Origin: Streptomyces sp. APSN-46.1
GTDB lineage: Bacteria > Actinomycetota > Actinomycetes > Streptomycetales > Streptomycetaceae
DNA: 64,000 nucleotides
Assembly (NCBI RefSeq): GCF_022815725.1
Contig: NZ_JALGRF010000002.1
Coordinates: 496,001-560,000 of the forward strand
Direction: 5' to 3'
Shown here: piece after piece, positions 20,771-28,348 of the stretch
Layout: the number at the start of each line of letters is the position of its first letter
How positions within the stretch are numbered: the first letter of the stretch is position 1
The notes under the pieces: generated by a model
Database searches by the model: none
Told to the model about the DNA's origin: nothing
What the model saw: the letters and a program-made list of their open reading frames with translations, nothing else
Position numbers and translations under genes: made by a program

Positions 20771-20860
20771 ATGTCGTTCATCACATCTCTGATCGACCGG
20801 ATATTCCGCCGGAAGAAGCGGTCCAAGAAGCCGGACGCGTCCATTTATCCGATGTTCTAG
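20771..20860 (+). CDS. 29-residue micro-ORF between SGNH protein and HDO oxidase
   Basis: ATG at 20771 with GGAG (20761-20764) six bases upstream, stop TAG at 20858. It lies 13 bases after the SGNH stop and 30 bases before the next gene. It begins MSFITSLIDRIF, has a highly basic centre (RRKKRSKK) and ends PDASIYPMF. I recall that the small DUF5989 proteins encoded next to NodU carbamoyltransferase and SGNH genes begin similarly and end in a ...FIYTLF motif, so this could be a relative that has lost its membrane segment. Alternatively it is a carrier or precursor peptide. Function is unknown. Confidence 0.55.
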   Translation: MSFITSLIDRIFRRKKRSKKPDASIYPMF

Positions 20861-20890
20861 GTTCGGCCGAGCACAGCAAGAGAGCATCAA

Positions 20891-23044
20891 ATGTGGCGTG
20901 AGACGTACCGCCGGTGTGTCGACCCAGAGATATTTCTGGGCACCACCGCGATCCAGACACTCATGGCCGAGGTCGCGTCTGTTGATCCTGAGACCGATCC
21001 TCCGAACCTGTCCGTCACCCTCGACGAGGTCTCCTCGTGGTCGGACGAACAGGGCAGCGCCTATCGAGAGTTGACAAACTCCGTCGACCGGACCGAGGCG
21101 TCGGAAACCCTGGCGCACGCGCTTCTTCGCCAGTCCGGGCCGCTCGCCTCGACCCTCGGGGCCTGGCTGCAGGGCATGAGCGCACCCGGCGTCTTCGAGG
21201 ACGAGGTCCACCTCAGAATCCTGGCCCTGTTCGCCGACGACATCGGCGTCGGCGGCCCGCGATCGTCGCGCTACGACGCGTTCAAGGTCCTCGCGACGCA
21301 GTACGGCCGTCCCGAACTGGCCGTGGACGCCGACGAACTGGCTGCCGAGCGGCCGATCCGGGATCACATGTTCGCGCTGCCCGCGACCTTGTTCGCGATC
21401 AGCCGGCGCAGCGACGAGTTCGCGCCGCTGATCGCCGGCATCGACCTGGTGATGCGCTCCGTCGGCATGCTCCCCTGCTGGGAGGCGCTCCGCGCGAGCG
21501 AGGGCGCGCCGGCCGAGTGGGCGCGCCTGGATCTGGCGCGGTCCACCGGGGCCACCGACATCTCGGCGCCACTGGACGTCTCGCGTGGCGTGGCCGAGAA
21601 GTTCTGCGCGACCGGTGAGGCCGCGCGCCGCCAGGTCGAGCTCGGTGCCGCCTGGACGCTCGACGCCCTGCGGTCGTGGAACGAGCTGCTGCTCGACGAG
21701 GCCCGCGCCGCGCTGCATCCTCAGCGCGCGATGGAACAGCTCATCCGGGAGCGTGCCCGGGAAGGGGCCGTCTATCACCAGAACTTCCGGATGGGCGGCG
21801 GAGACACGCTTTCCGAGCTGCTGGAGCGTGCGAAGTCCGACCCAGGTCCGCTGCTGAAGGAGCTGGCCGCGACCCGCATGGTCAAGCCGGGCAACGCCGA
21901 GCGCAGCTCGCTGGTCAACGGCCTGATCGGGCCGAAGGGTCCGATGTTCCGGGTCTTCTCGGCCGATGACGTCGAGGTGATCTCGAAGTGGATCGACTCC
22001 CTGGCCGACTCCGAGCCGCAGCCCGCGCTGCCGCCGGCCGCACGGGTCCCGAGCGCGCCGGCACCCGATGTCCTCGACAAGACGGTCGAGGACGGCGTGG
22101 TGCCGGCCGACATCCGCGAGGCCTACTTCGTGCTTCAGGGGCGCGTGCTGGCCCCGGCCACCCGTGACTTCGCCATCCGGTACGTGAATCGCTGGCTGGT
22201 CAGGGCGAAGCGGTCGCTGGGCCGCACGGACCGGTCGCTGCCCGAGCAGTGGACGCCCGCCGGGCTGCGGCCCTGGCTGCTGGACATGCACGACAAGCAC
22301 GGCGTCGAGTTCGAGACCGGCAGGTCCGGCGACATGCCCAGCCGTGAGCAGGTCGTCGACGAGACCCTGCAGCTGGCGCCGCTGACGCTGATCGACGGTT
22401 CGTGGTTGCAGGGGTTCACCGACGGGGGGCTCGCCACCAGCCGGTTCGGCTTCCCGCTGTTCGAGACGTACTGGGATGAGCTGGGCAACGGCGACATCGA
22501 GCTCAACCATCCCAAGATCTACCGTGATGTGCTGCGCGAGATGGGCATCGAGCTCGCGCCGACCGGCAGCCGGGAGTTCGCCTACGACACCCGGTTCCGT
22601 GAGGAGTCGCTGGAGCGGCCGGTCTACTGGCTGTGCCTGGGCAAGCTGCCGCACACCTTCATGCCGGAGATCCTCGGCATGAACCTGGCGATGGAACTCT
22701 CCGGCGTCGGCGGCAGCTACCGCACCGCGCGGCGCTTCCTGAAGCACTACGGCTTCTCCACGCACTTCGTCGATCTGCACAACACGATCGACAACGTGTC
22801 CACCGGCCACTCGGCCTGGGCCGCCGACGCCATCGACACCCACATGCGCACGGTGTCGAAGCTGTCGACCCCGGCGGAGTTCGCCGCCGAATGGGAGCGG
22901 GTGCGCATCGGCTACGAGTCGCTGGCCCCGCTGCCGTCATCCACCATCGCCGACCGGATCGGCGACCGATTCCTTAAAACTCCGTGGAAACCTCGATCGC
23001 AAGGCGGGTCGCTGTTCCACCACGCACCGGTGGGGGTGTCCTGA
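20891..23044 (+). CDS. Large iron-dependent oxidase candidate with C-terminal heme-oxygenase-like (HDO) domain
   Basis: 717 residues. The C-terminal third resembles the iron-containing redox enzyme/HDO fold: FETYWDELGNGDIELNHPKIY (about residues 523-543) has the Glu, Asp-Glu and His ligand pattern. A second helix pair, FVDLHNTIDNVSTGHSAWA (about 623-641), supplies the further Asp and His ligands. HDO enzymes use a diiron site and O2 for N-oxygenation, desaturation or C-C cleavage of amino acids and fatty acids (SznF, BesC, UndA). The N-terminal 480 residues are helical-looking and unrecognised. Its stop overlaps the next start (ATGA), so it is coupled to the carbamoyltransferase. Confidence 0.65.
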   Translation: MWRETYRRCVDPEIFLGTTAIQTLMAEVASVDPETDPPNLSVTLDEVSSWSDEQGSAYRELTNSVDRTEASETLAHALLRQSGPLASTLGAWLQGMSAPGVFEDEVHLRILALFADDIGVGGPRSSRYDAFKVLATQYGRPELAVDADELAAERPIRDHMFALPATLFAISRRSDEFAPLIAGIDLVMRSVGMLPCWEALRASEGAPAEWARLDLARSTGATDISAPLDVSRGVAEKFCATGEAARRQVELGAAWTLDALRSWNELLLDEARAALHPQRAMEQLIRERAREGAVYHQNFRMGGGDTLSELLERAKSDPGPLLKELAATRMVKPGNAERSSLVNGLIGPKGPMFRVFSADDVEVISKWIDSLADSEPQPALPPAARVPSAPAPDVLDKTVEDGVVPADIREAYFVLQGRVLAPATRDFAIRYVNRWLVRAKRSLGRTDRSLPEQWTPAGLRPWLLDMHDKHGVEFETGRSGDMPSREQVVDETLQLAPLTLIDGSWLQGFTDGGLATSRFGFPLFETYWDELGNGDIELNHPKIYRDVLREMGIELAPTGSREFAYDTRFREESLERPVYWLCLGKLPHTFMPEILGMNLAMELSGVGGSYRTARRFLKHYGFSTHFVDLHNTIDNVSTGHSAWAADAIDTHMRTVSKLSTPAEFAAEWERVRIGYESLAPLPSSTIADRIGDRFLKTPWKPRSQGGSLFHHAPVGVS

Positions 23045-24882
23045 TGTCCATGTATACGCTGGGAATTTCGGCTTACTATCACGACAGCGCGGCCGCGTTG
23101 GTCCGCGACGGCGTCGTAGTGGCCGCCGCGCAGCAGGAGCGTTTCAGCAGGGTCCGGCACGATTCCGCGTTTCCGACGGACGCTGTCGCGTACTGCCTGG
23201 ATCACGCCGGCATCTCCCTGGAAGAGCTCGACGCCGTCGTCTACTACGAGGACCCGCGTCTGAAGTACGGGCGTGTGCTGTCCTCGTTCGCCAGCGCCGG
23301 CCCGCGCGGGCTGCAGCCGTTCTCGGCCGTACTGCCGGAATGGCTGCGCTGGAAGCGCGACGTCCTGAAGCGCGTGGACGCCGAACTCGTGGCGATGGGG
23401 CGTGGCACGGCGCCGCGGGCGGTCGCCTCGCAGCATCACCGCTCGCATGCCGCGTCGGCGTTCTTCCCCTCGCCGTTCGAGAACGCGGCCGTGCTCACGA
23501 TCGACGGTGTGGGCGAATGGCAGACCACCACGATCTGGCACGGGCGGGGCAACTCCCTGGAACTGGTCAACTCGGTCTCCTTTCCGCATTCGGTGGGAAT
23601 GCTGTACTCGGCGTTCACCTACTACTGCGGCTTCAAGGTCGACTCCGGCGAGTACAAGCTGATGGGCCTGGCGCCCTACGGGGAGCCGCGGTACGCGGAC
23701 ATCATTCGCCGGGAACTGGTGAACATCCGGCCCGACGGCTCGTTCACGCTGAACATGAAGTACTTCGAGTTCCACCAGGGCAGCCGCATGGTGGGGCGCG
23801 CCTTCGAGGAGCTGTTCGGCGCGCCGATCCGGGACGCGGAGAGCGAACTCGAGCAGCGGCACTGCGATCTGGCGGCCTCGGTACAGGTGGTCACCGAGGA
23901 GATCGTGCTGGGCCTGGCGCGGGCCGCGGTCGAGCAGACCGGCGAGCGCTCGCTCGTCATGGCCGGCGGCGTCGCCCTGAACTGTGTCGCCAACGGTGTG
24001 CTCAGCCGTTCCGGCATCGTCGACGAGCTGTGGATCCAGCCGGCGGCCGGTGACGCGGGCTGCGCGCTGGGCGCCGCACTCGACCACTCGGTCCCGGCGC
24101 ACGGCCGGCCGCACCTGGCCGACGGCGGTGACGGCATGTCGGGCGCGCTGCTCGGGCCGGGCTTCTCCGACAGCGAGATCGAGAAGTTCCTCGACGAGAA
24201 CTCCTACGCCTACACCACACTCTCGCAGGAGAAGCTCTACGACGAGGTGGCCGGCCACCTGGCCGACGGCGCCGTGGTGGGCTGGTTCCAGGGACGCATG
24301 GAGTTCGGCCCCCGCGCCCTGGGCGCACGGTCGATCATCGGCGACCCGCGCGACCAGTCCATGCAGAAGCGCATGAACCTCAAGATCAAGTTCCGCGAGT
24401 CGTTCCGGCCGTTCGCGCCGGCCGTGCTGGCCGAGGACGCCAAGGACTACTTCGGTCTGGTCGGCGACAGCCCGTACATGCTGGTGGTCGCCGAGGTCGC
24501 GGACCGGATCAAGACCGAGGCCGCGCTGAAGCCCGGCGGGCCGAGCCGCGGCCTGGGCAGCATCAACGAAGCCCGTTCGGAGCTGCCGGCCATCACGCAC
24601 GTGGACCTCTCGGCGCGGGTGCAGACCGTCACCGAGCGCGACAACGCCCCGTACGCCCGGCTCCTGAGCGCCTTCAAGGCGGCGACCGGCTGCCCGGTCC
24701 TGGTGAACACGTCGTTCAACGTGCGCGGTGAACCCATCGTGCACACCCCCGAGGACGCCTACCGCTGCTTCATGCGCACCGGGATGGACGTGCTCGTCCT
24801 CGGCAGCCACGTGCTGCACAAGGACGACCAGCCTCCGTTCGCCGAATCCGTCGACTGGCGCGACGAGATCCCGCTCGACTGA
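23044..24882 (+). CDS. Carbamoyltransferase, NodU/TobZ/CmcH family
   Basis: 612 residues. It transfers a carbamoyl group from carbamoyl phosphate, through carbamoyl-AMP, to a hydroxyl or amine of a small molecule. The N-terminal Kae1-like domain starts TLGISAYYHDSAAALV with the conserved His-13 and Asp, followed by QQERFSR. The metal-binding HHRSH lies at 131-135, with TIDGVGEW, MGLAPYGEP and MAGGVALNCVANG after it. The C-terminal domain carries RMEFGPRALGARSI and the late PVLVNTSFNVRGEPIV motif. It is complete and should be active, which predicts a carbamate or ureido group in the cluster product. The ATG overlaps the preceding TGA. Confidence 0.93.
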   Translation: MSMYTLGISAYYHDSAAALVRDGVVVAAAQQERFSRVRHDSAFPTDAVAYCLDHAGISLEELDAVVYYEDPRLKYGRVLSSFASAGPRGLQPFSAVLPEWLRWKRDVLKRVDAELVAMGRGTAPRAVASQHHRSHAASAFFPSPFENAAVLTIDGVGEWQTTTIWHGRGNSLELVNSVSFPHSVGMLYSAFTYYCGFKVDSGEYKLMGLAPYGEPRYADIIRRELVNIRPDGSFTLNMKYFEFHQGSRMVGRAFEELFGAPIRDAESELEQRHCDLAASVQVVTEEIVLGLARAAVEQTGERSLVMAGGVALNCVANGVLSRSGIVDELWIQPAAGDAGCALGAALDHSVPAHGRPHLADGGDGMSGALLGPGFSDSEIEKFLDENSYAYTTLSQEKLYDEVAGHLADGAVVGWFQGRMEFGPRALGARSIIGDPRDQSMQKRMNLKIKFRESFRPFAPAVLAEDAKDYFGLVGDSPYMLVVAEVADRIKTEAALKPGGPSRGLGSINEARSELPAITHVDLSARVQTVTERDNAPYARLLSAFKAATGCPVLVNTSFNVRGEPIVHTPEDAYRCFMRTGMDVLVLGSHVLHKDDQPPFAESVDWRDEIPLD

Positions 24883-24897
24883 CAAGGAATGGTCTCC

Positions 24898-25044
24898 ATG
24901 CGTTTTGCAGCATCCGCGGTGTTCGTCGCGGTTTTCGTTCCGATCTCGCTGTACCGGCGGGTGCGGGGGTCGAGCCGTTTCGGTGCGCGCTTCCACCGGG
25001 GTTCCTCGGCCTGGGACTTGCCGCGTGCGGTGGATCCGCGCTGA
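24898..25044 (+). CDS. 48-residue one-helix protein after the carbamoyltransferase
   Basis: ATG 24898 has AAGGA 9 nt upstream. A second ATG at 24889 is too close to that site. Residues 2-21 are hydrophobic (RFAASAVFVAVFVPISLYRR), giving one membrane helix, followed by a basic segment and the tail RFGARFHRGSSAWDLP. The gene sits 15 bases after the carbamoyltransferase stop. From memory, small one-helix proteins ending in a Ser-aromatic-Trp type tail follow NodU genes in capsule loci, and this layout resembles them. It may anchor the transferase to the membrane. No function is known. Confidence 0.55.
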   Translation: MRFAASAVFVAVFVPISLYRRVRGSSRFGARFHRGSSAWDLPRAVDPR

Positions 25045-25097
25045 CGGCGCTCACTCACGGAATTTTCCCGACAGAACTTTCCGAGAAGCAGGGAATA

Positions 25098-25505
25098 ATG
25101 TTTACCAGTAGAGAACCGTTCCGGCTGCGTTGGGCCGCGGTCATGGACCACACACGGCACGACCGTGCCATCGAGCCGTCGAAATGGCAGACGCGGTGCA
25201 TTCGTGCGGGTGAGGTGCACGAGTTCATCAACGTGGGCCCCAGCCCCCGCTACCCCGTCGACCACGTCGAGTACTACGGTTTCGCCACGTTCGAGACGTC
25301 GGGCGTACTCGCGGTCGGCGACGCCCTGGTCAGCGAGGGGCGCACGCTCGGAACCATCAGCGGCTTCGACGAAACCCACATGCCGAACCACTACAACATT
25401 CTTGTCGAGGGCACGGAACTCCGAAACGGCCACGCGCTCGGAGCGAAGGCCGGAATGGCCGTCACCACGCGTCCGCGAGAAGACAAGGATTCCGGGGGAT
25501 CCTGA
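25098..25505 (+). CDS. Unrecognised 135-residue protein, coupled to the PLP enzyme
   Basis: ATG 25098 with AGGGA upstream. Its stop overlaps the next ATG (TGATG), so it is cotranslated with the threonine-synthase-like gene. It contains no signal peptide or membrane segment. The sequence is rich in His, Glu and aromatic residues (AGEVHEFINVGPSPRYP, VDHVEYYGFATFETSG, DETHMPNHYNILVEG) and looks like a compact beta protein. It could be a small enzyme, an allosteric partner of the PLP or TPP enzyme, or a DUF family whose name I cannot assign with confidence. Confidence 0.75.
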   Translation: MFTSREPFRLRWAAVMDHTRHDRAIEPSKWQTRCIRAGEVHEFINVGPSPRYPVDHVEYYGFATFETSGVLAVGDALVSEGRTLGTISGFDETHMPNHYNILVEGTELRNGHALGAKAGMAVTTRPREDKDSGGS

Positions 25506-26713
25506 TGTTTGACTACCAGAAGCTTTACGCGAACCACACGCCGGCCGACCGTCCCGTGTTCCTCTGTCTCGACTGCGAGATGGAGACGGACGACAGGACG
25601 CACCGATGCCCCTCCTGCAAGGGCGCGATCGAGGTCCTGTACCCGCTCGACCGGGTGGAGATCGGACCGTTCGACTCGAACCCCAACCCGCTGCGGCGCT
25701 ACAAGGACGTCCTGCCGGTGGCCGACGAGGAGCACCTCACCTGGCTGGGTGAGGGCAACACCCCCTGCACCGACGTGCCCGCGCTCGCCCGCCTGCTGGG
25801 CGTCCGCTCGGTGTACATCAAGGACGAGTCGCGCAACCCCACGCGATCGACCAAGGACCGCATCGCGTCGGCCACCTTGAGCCGGTTCAAGGGCCTCGGC
25901 GTCCGCGAGTTCGTCATGGCCTCCACGGGCAACAGCTCCATGGCCTACGCGAACTCGATGAGCCTCGTCCAGGGCTTCAAGCTCCACATCTTCGTGGGCG
26001 AGCAGTTCGCGTACCGTCTGAACTACGCGGACCACCCCCAGATCGCCACGCACGCCGTCGCCGGCACCTTCGTCGGCGCGGGCGCGATCGCCCAGAAGTT
26101 CGCCGAGGACAACGGCTACTTCTGGGAGGGCGGCTTCTTCAACTACGCCCGCCGCGAGGGCCTCAAGACGTCCTACATCGAGGCCTACCAGCAGATGCCG
26201 TCGGCTCCGACGCACGTCTTCCAGGCCATCAGCAGCGGCATGGGTCTGCTCGGCGGATACAAGGGCGCCGTGGAGATGAACCGCCTCGGCCTCCTGGAGA
26301 ACCTCCCGGCGTTCGTCGGCGTGCAGGAGGACAGCTGCGCCCCCATGGTCAGCGCGTGGAACGCGGGCCGCGCCGAGATCGCGGAGGAGGACATCGTCGA
26401 GAACCCCGACGGACTGGCCCACGCCATCCAGCGGGGCGACCCGACGAACACCTACCCCTACATGCGCTCGATGTGCCTCAACACGGGTGGCGCCCTGGTG
26501 GCCGCGCGGACGCACGACATGCACATGGCCAAGGGTCTGCTGAAGTCGCTCGGCTTCGACGCCTGCTACGCGGCGGCCGCGTGCCTCGCGGGCGCGATGC
26601 GCATGGCGCAGGAAGGCGCGCTCAAGGAGGACAGCGACCTGCTCATCATCCTCACCGGCGCGGAGCGTCCCATGCTGCCCACGCCGACGAACATCCTGGC
26701 CGTCGCCTCATGA
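25505..26713 (+). CDS. Threonine-synthase-family PLP enzyme with N-terminal zinc ribbon
   Basis: A 402-residue fold-type II PLP enzyme. An N-terminal CLDC...CPSC zinc ribbon (about 19-37) precedes the catalytic domain. The PLP Lys is K117 in SRNPTRSTKDRIA, where threonine synthases normally have NPTGSFKDR. The phosphate-binding loop is ASTGNSSMAYA. Family chemistry is beta- or gamma-replacement on phosphorylated amino acids: threonine from O-phosphohomoserine, cysteate from O-phosphoserine, diaminopropionate-type products. The altered Lys loop argues for a non-threonine product made for the pathway. It overlaps both neighbours by a few bases. Confidence 0.85.
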   Translation: MFDYQKLYANHTPADRPVFLCLDCEMETDDRTHRCPSCKGAIEVLYPLDRVEIGPFDSNPNPLRRYKDVLPVADEEHLTWLGEGNTPCTDVPALARLLGVRSVYIKDESRNPTRSTKDRIASATLSRFKGLGVREFVMASTGNSSMAYANSMSLVQGFKLHIFVGEQFAYRLNYADHPQIATHAVAGTFVGAGAIAQKFAEDNGYFWEGGFFNYARREGLKTSYIEAYQQMPSAPTHVFQAISSGMGLLGGYKGAVEMNRLGLLENLPAFVGVQEDSCAPMVSAWNAGRAEIAEEDIVENPDGLAHAIQRGDPTNTYPYMRSMCLNTGGALVAARTHDMHMAKGLLKSLGFDACYAAAACLAGAMRMAQEGALKEDSDLLIILTGAERPMLPTPTNILAVAS

Positions 26714-28347
26714 CCACTGTCGCGGACGAGATAGCCCGGAGGCTGTCGGAGCGGGGCGTCTCCCAGGTCTTCGGATACCCCGGGGAGACCTCGCTCTCCC
26801 TGTACGCGGCCTTCCAGCGGAGCGACTCGCTCACCCACGTCGTGGGCAGGTGTCCCCGGGGAGCGGCCTACGCGGCCGAGGCGTACGCCCGGGTCAGCGG
26901 GAGCGTCGCGGTCTGCGACGCTCCCGGCGGAATCGGTTCTCCCTACGCCACCCCGGCCCTCCTGGAGGCGTACAACAGCGGCACGCCGCTGGTACTGATC
27001 ACCTCGGGGCCGAGCAAGAGCACCCCGCGACCGTGGGCGACGGGACAGGTCGAGCACGCGCGGCTCTTCGACAGTGTCGCGAAGCACGTCTACGTGGTCC
27101 GTGAGCAGAAGGGCGCGCTGGGCGTCATCGACGCCGCGCTCGCCCTCGCGGAGCAGCCCCGCCGCGGCCCGGTCGTCGTCGAGATCGCCCCCGACGTCCT
27201 GGAGGCCGAGGCGGACCTGGCGCTGCTGGACGAGCCGTCCGCCGCGGCCGGCGCGTCGGCACCCGCGGACACGGCTGCCGCGGCCGGCGGGGAACAGTCG
27301 GTCGCGAGGGCCGCCGAGGCGGTCAGGCGAGGTTCGAGGGTCGCCCTGATCGCCGGCGGCGGCTGCCACGCGGCGGGCGCCGCCGAGGCTCTCCGGGAGT
27401 TCGTCGACCGGTTCGGCATCCCGGTGTTCACCACGCTCAACGGCAAGGGTGTCCTCTCCGAGGTCGCCGCCGACCTTCCCCGGGTGGTCGGGTCGAAGGG
27501 CGACACGCCCGCGAACGAGTACATCAGCGGCTGCGAGGTCGTGCTCTACGCGGGCTCCAAGTTGGGCGACAAGTCGACCAACCAGTACGCGTGGCCGTCG
27601 CCCGACCAGTTCCTCGTCCGGATCGACAACGATCCGGAGATCGACGACGCCGACCCGGTCAGCGGGTGCCTGCTGCGCGAGGACATCGGCAGTGGCCTCA
27701 AGCTGCTCTCCGACGAGCTGGGGGAGTGGTCCTACAGCGGCCCCCGTCCGTCGGCCACCGCCGGCGACTGGTCGAAGTCCGGCACCGCGTCCCTCGTGGC
27801 GACGGTCAACGCGGAGATGTCCGACCGGGACGTCTGCGTCGGTGAGGCCAGCGTCGCGAGCGGCTGGTTCGGCGCGCTGCTGCGCCTCGCACCTCCGCAG
27901 CGACTCATCACCCCGCGCGGGACCGGAAGCCTCGGCTACGCGATTCCCGCGTCCATCGGCGCGGCCGTCGCACGCCCCGACGCGACGGTGTGGACCCTGG
28001 TGGGGGACGGCGGACTCACCATGTCCATCGGCGAGTTGGAGACCATCGCCCGCCTCGGTCTCAACGTGAAGATCACCGTCCTCGACAACGGCCGGCTCAA
28101 TCTGATCGACCAGCACGCCATCCACCGTCACGGAGCCGCCGCCGTCAGCCGTGACTTCCACCGGATCGACTGGCCCACCATCTGCGCGGCGATCGGCCTG
28201 CCGGTGCTGGCCTGCGACGACCCGGACCGCGACGCGTCGGAGATCGCGTCCTTCTTCTCCCGGCAAGGCCCGGCCGTCCTCGTGCTCGACACGTCGGTCG
28301 ACGAAGTCTCGCCGGACATGGCAATTGCAATTCGAAAGGTGCACTGA
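26710..28347 (+). CDS. Thiamine-diphosphate enzyme of the acetolactate-synthase/decarboxylase family, catalytic Glu missing
   Basis: 545 residues in the three-domain POX/AHAS layout. The PYR domain starts DEIARRLSERGVSQVFGYPGE. The central domain is about 195-330. The PP domain has the ThDP/Mg motif G432-D-G...L-D-N460-G. In the PYR domain the usual RHEQ(G)A segment, whose Glu activates the cofactor, reads GRCPRGAAYAAEAYAR, placing Pro-49 where Glu should be. Glyoxylate carboligase also lacks this Glu, so activity is still possible. A 2-oxo acid decarboxylation or carboligation in the pathway is likely. Its ATG overlaps the previous stop. Confidence 0.85.
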   Translation: MTTVADEIARRLSERGVSQVFGYPGETSLSLYAAFQRSDSLTHVVGRCPRGAAYAAEAYARVSGSVAVCDAPGGIGSPYATPALLEAYNSGTPLVLITSGPSKSTPRPWATGQVEHARLFDSVAKHVYVVREQKGALGVIDAALALAEQPRRGPVVVEIAPDVLEAEADLALLDEPSAAAGASAPADTAAAAGGEQSVARAAEAVRRGSRVALIAGGGCHAAGAAEALREFVDRFGIPVFTTLNGKGVLSEVAADLPRVVGSKGDTPANEYISGCEVVLYAGSKLGDKSTNQYAWPSPDQFLVRIDNDPEIDDADPVSGCLLREDIGSGLKLLSDELGEWSYSGPRPSATAGDWSKSGTASLVATVNAEMSDRDVCVGEASVASGWFGALLRLAPPQRLITPRGTGSLGYAIPASIGAAVARPDATVWTLVGDGGLTMSIGELETIARLGLNVKITVLDNGRLNLIDQHAIHRHGAAAVSRDFHRIDWPTICAAIGLPVLACDDPDRDASEIASFFSRQGPAVLVLDTSVDEVSPDMAIAIRKVH

Positions 28348-28348
28348 A

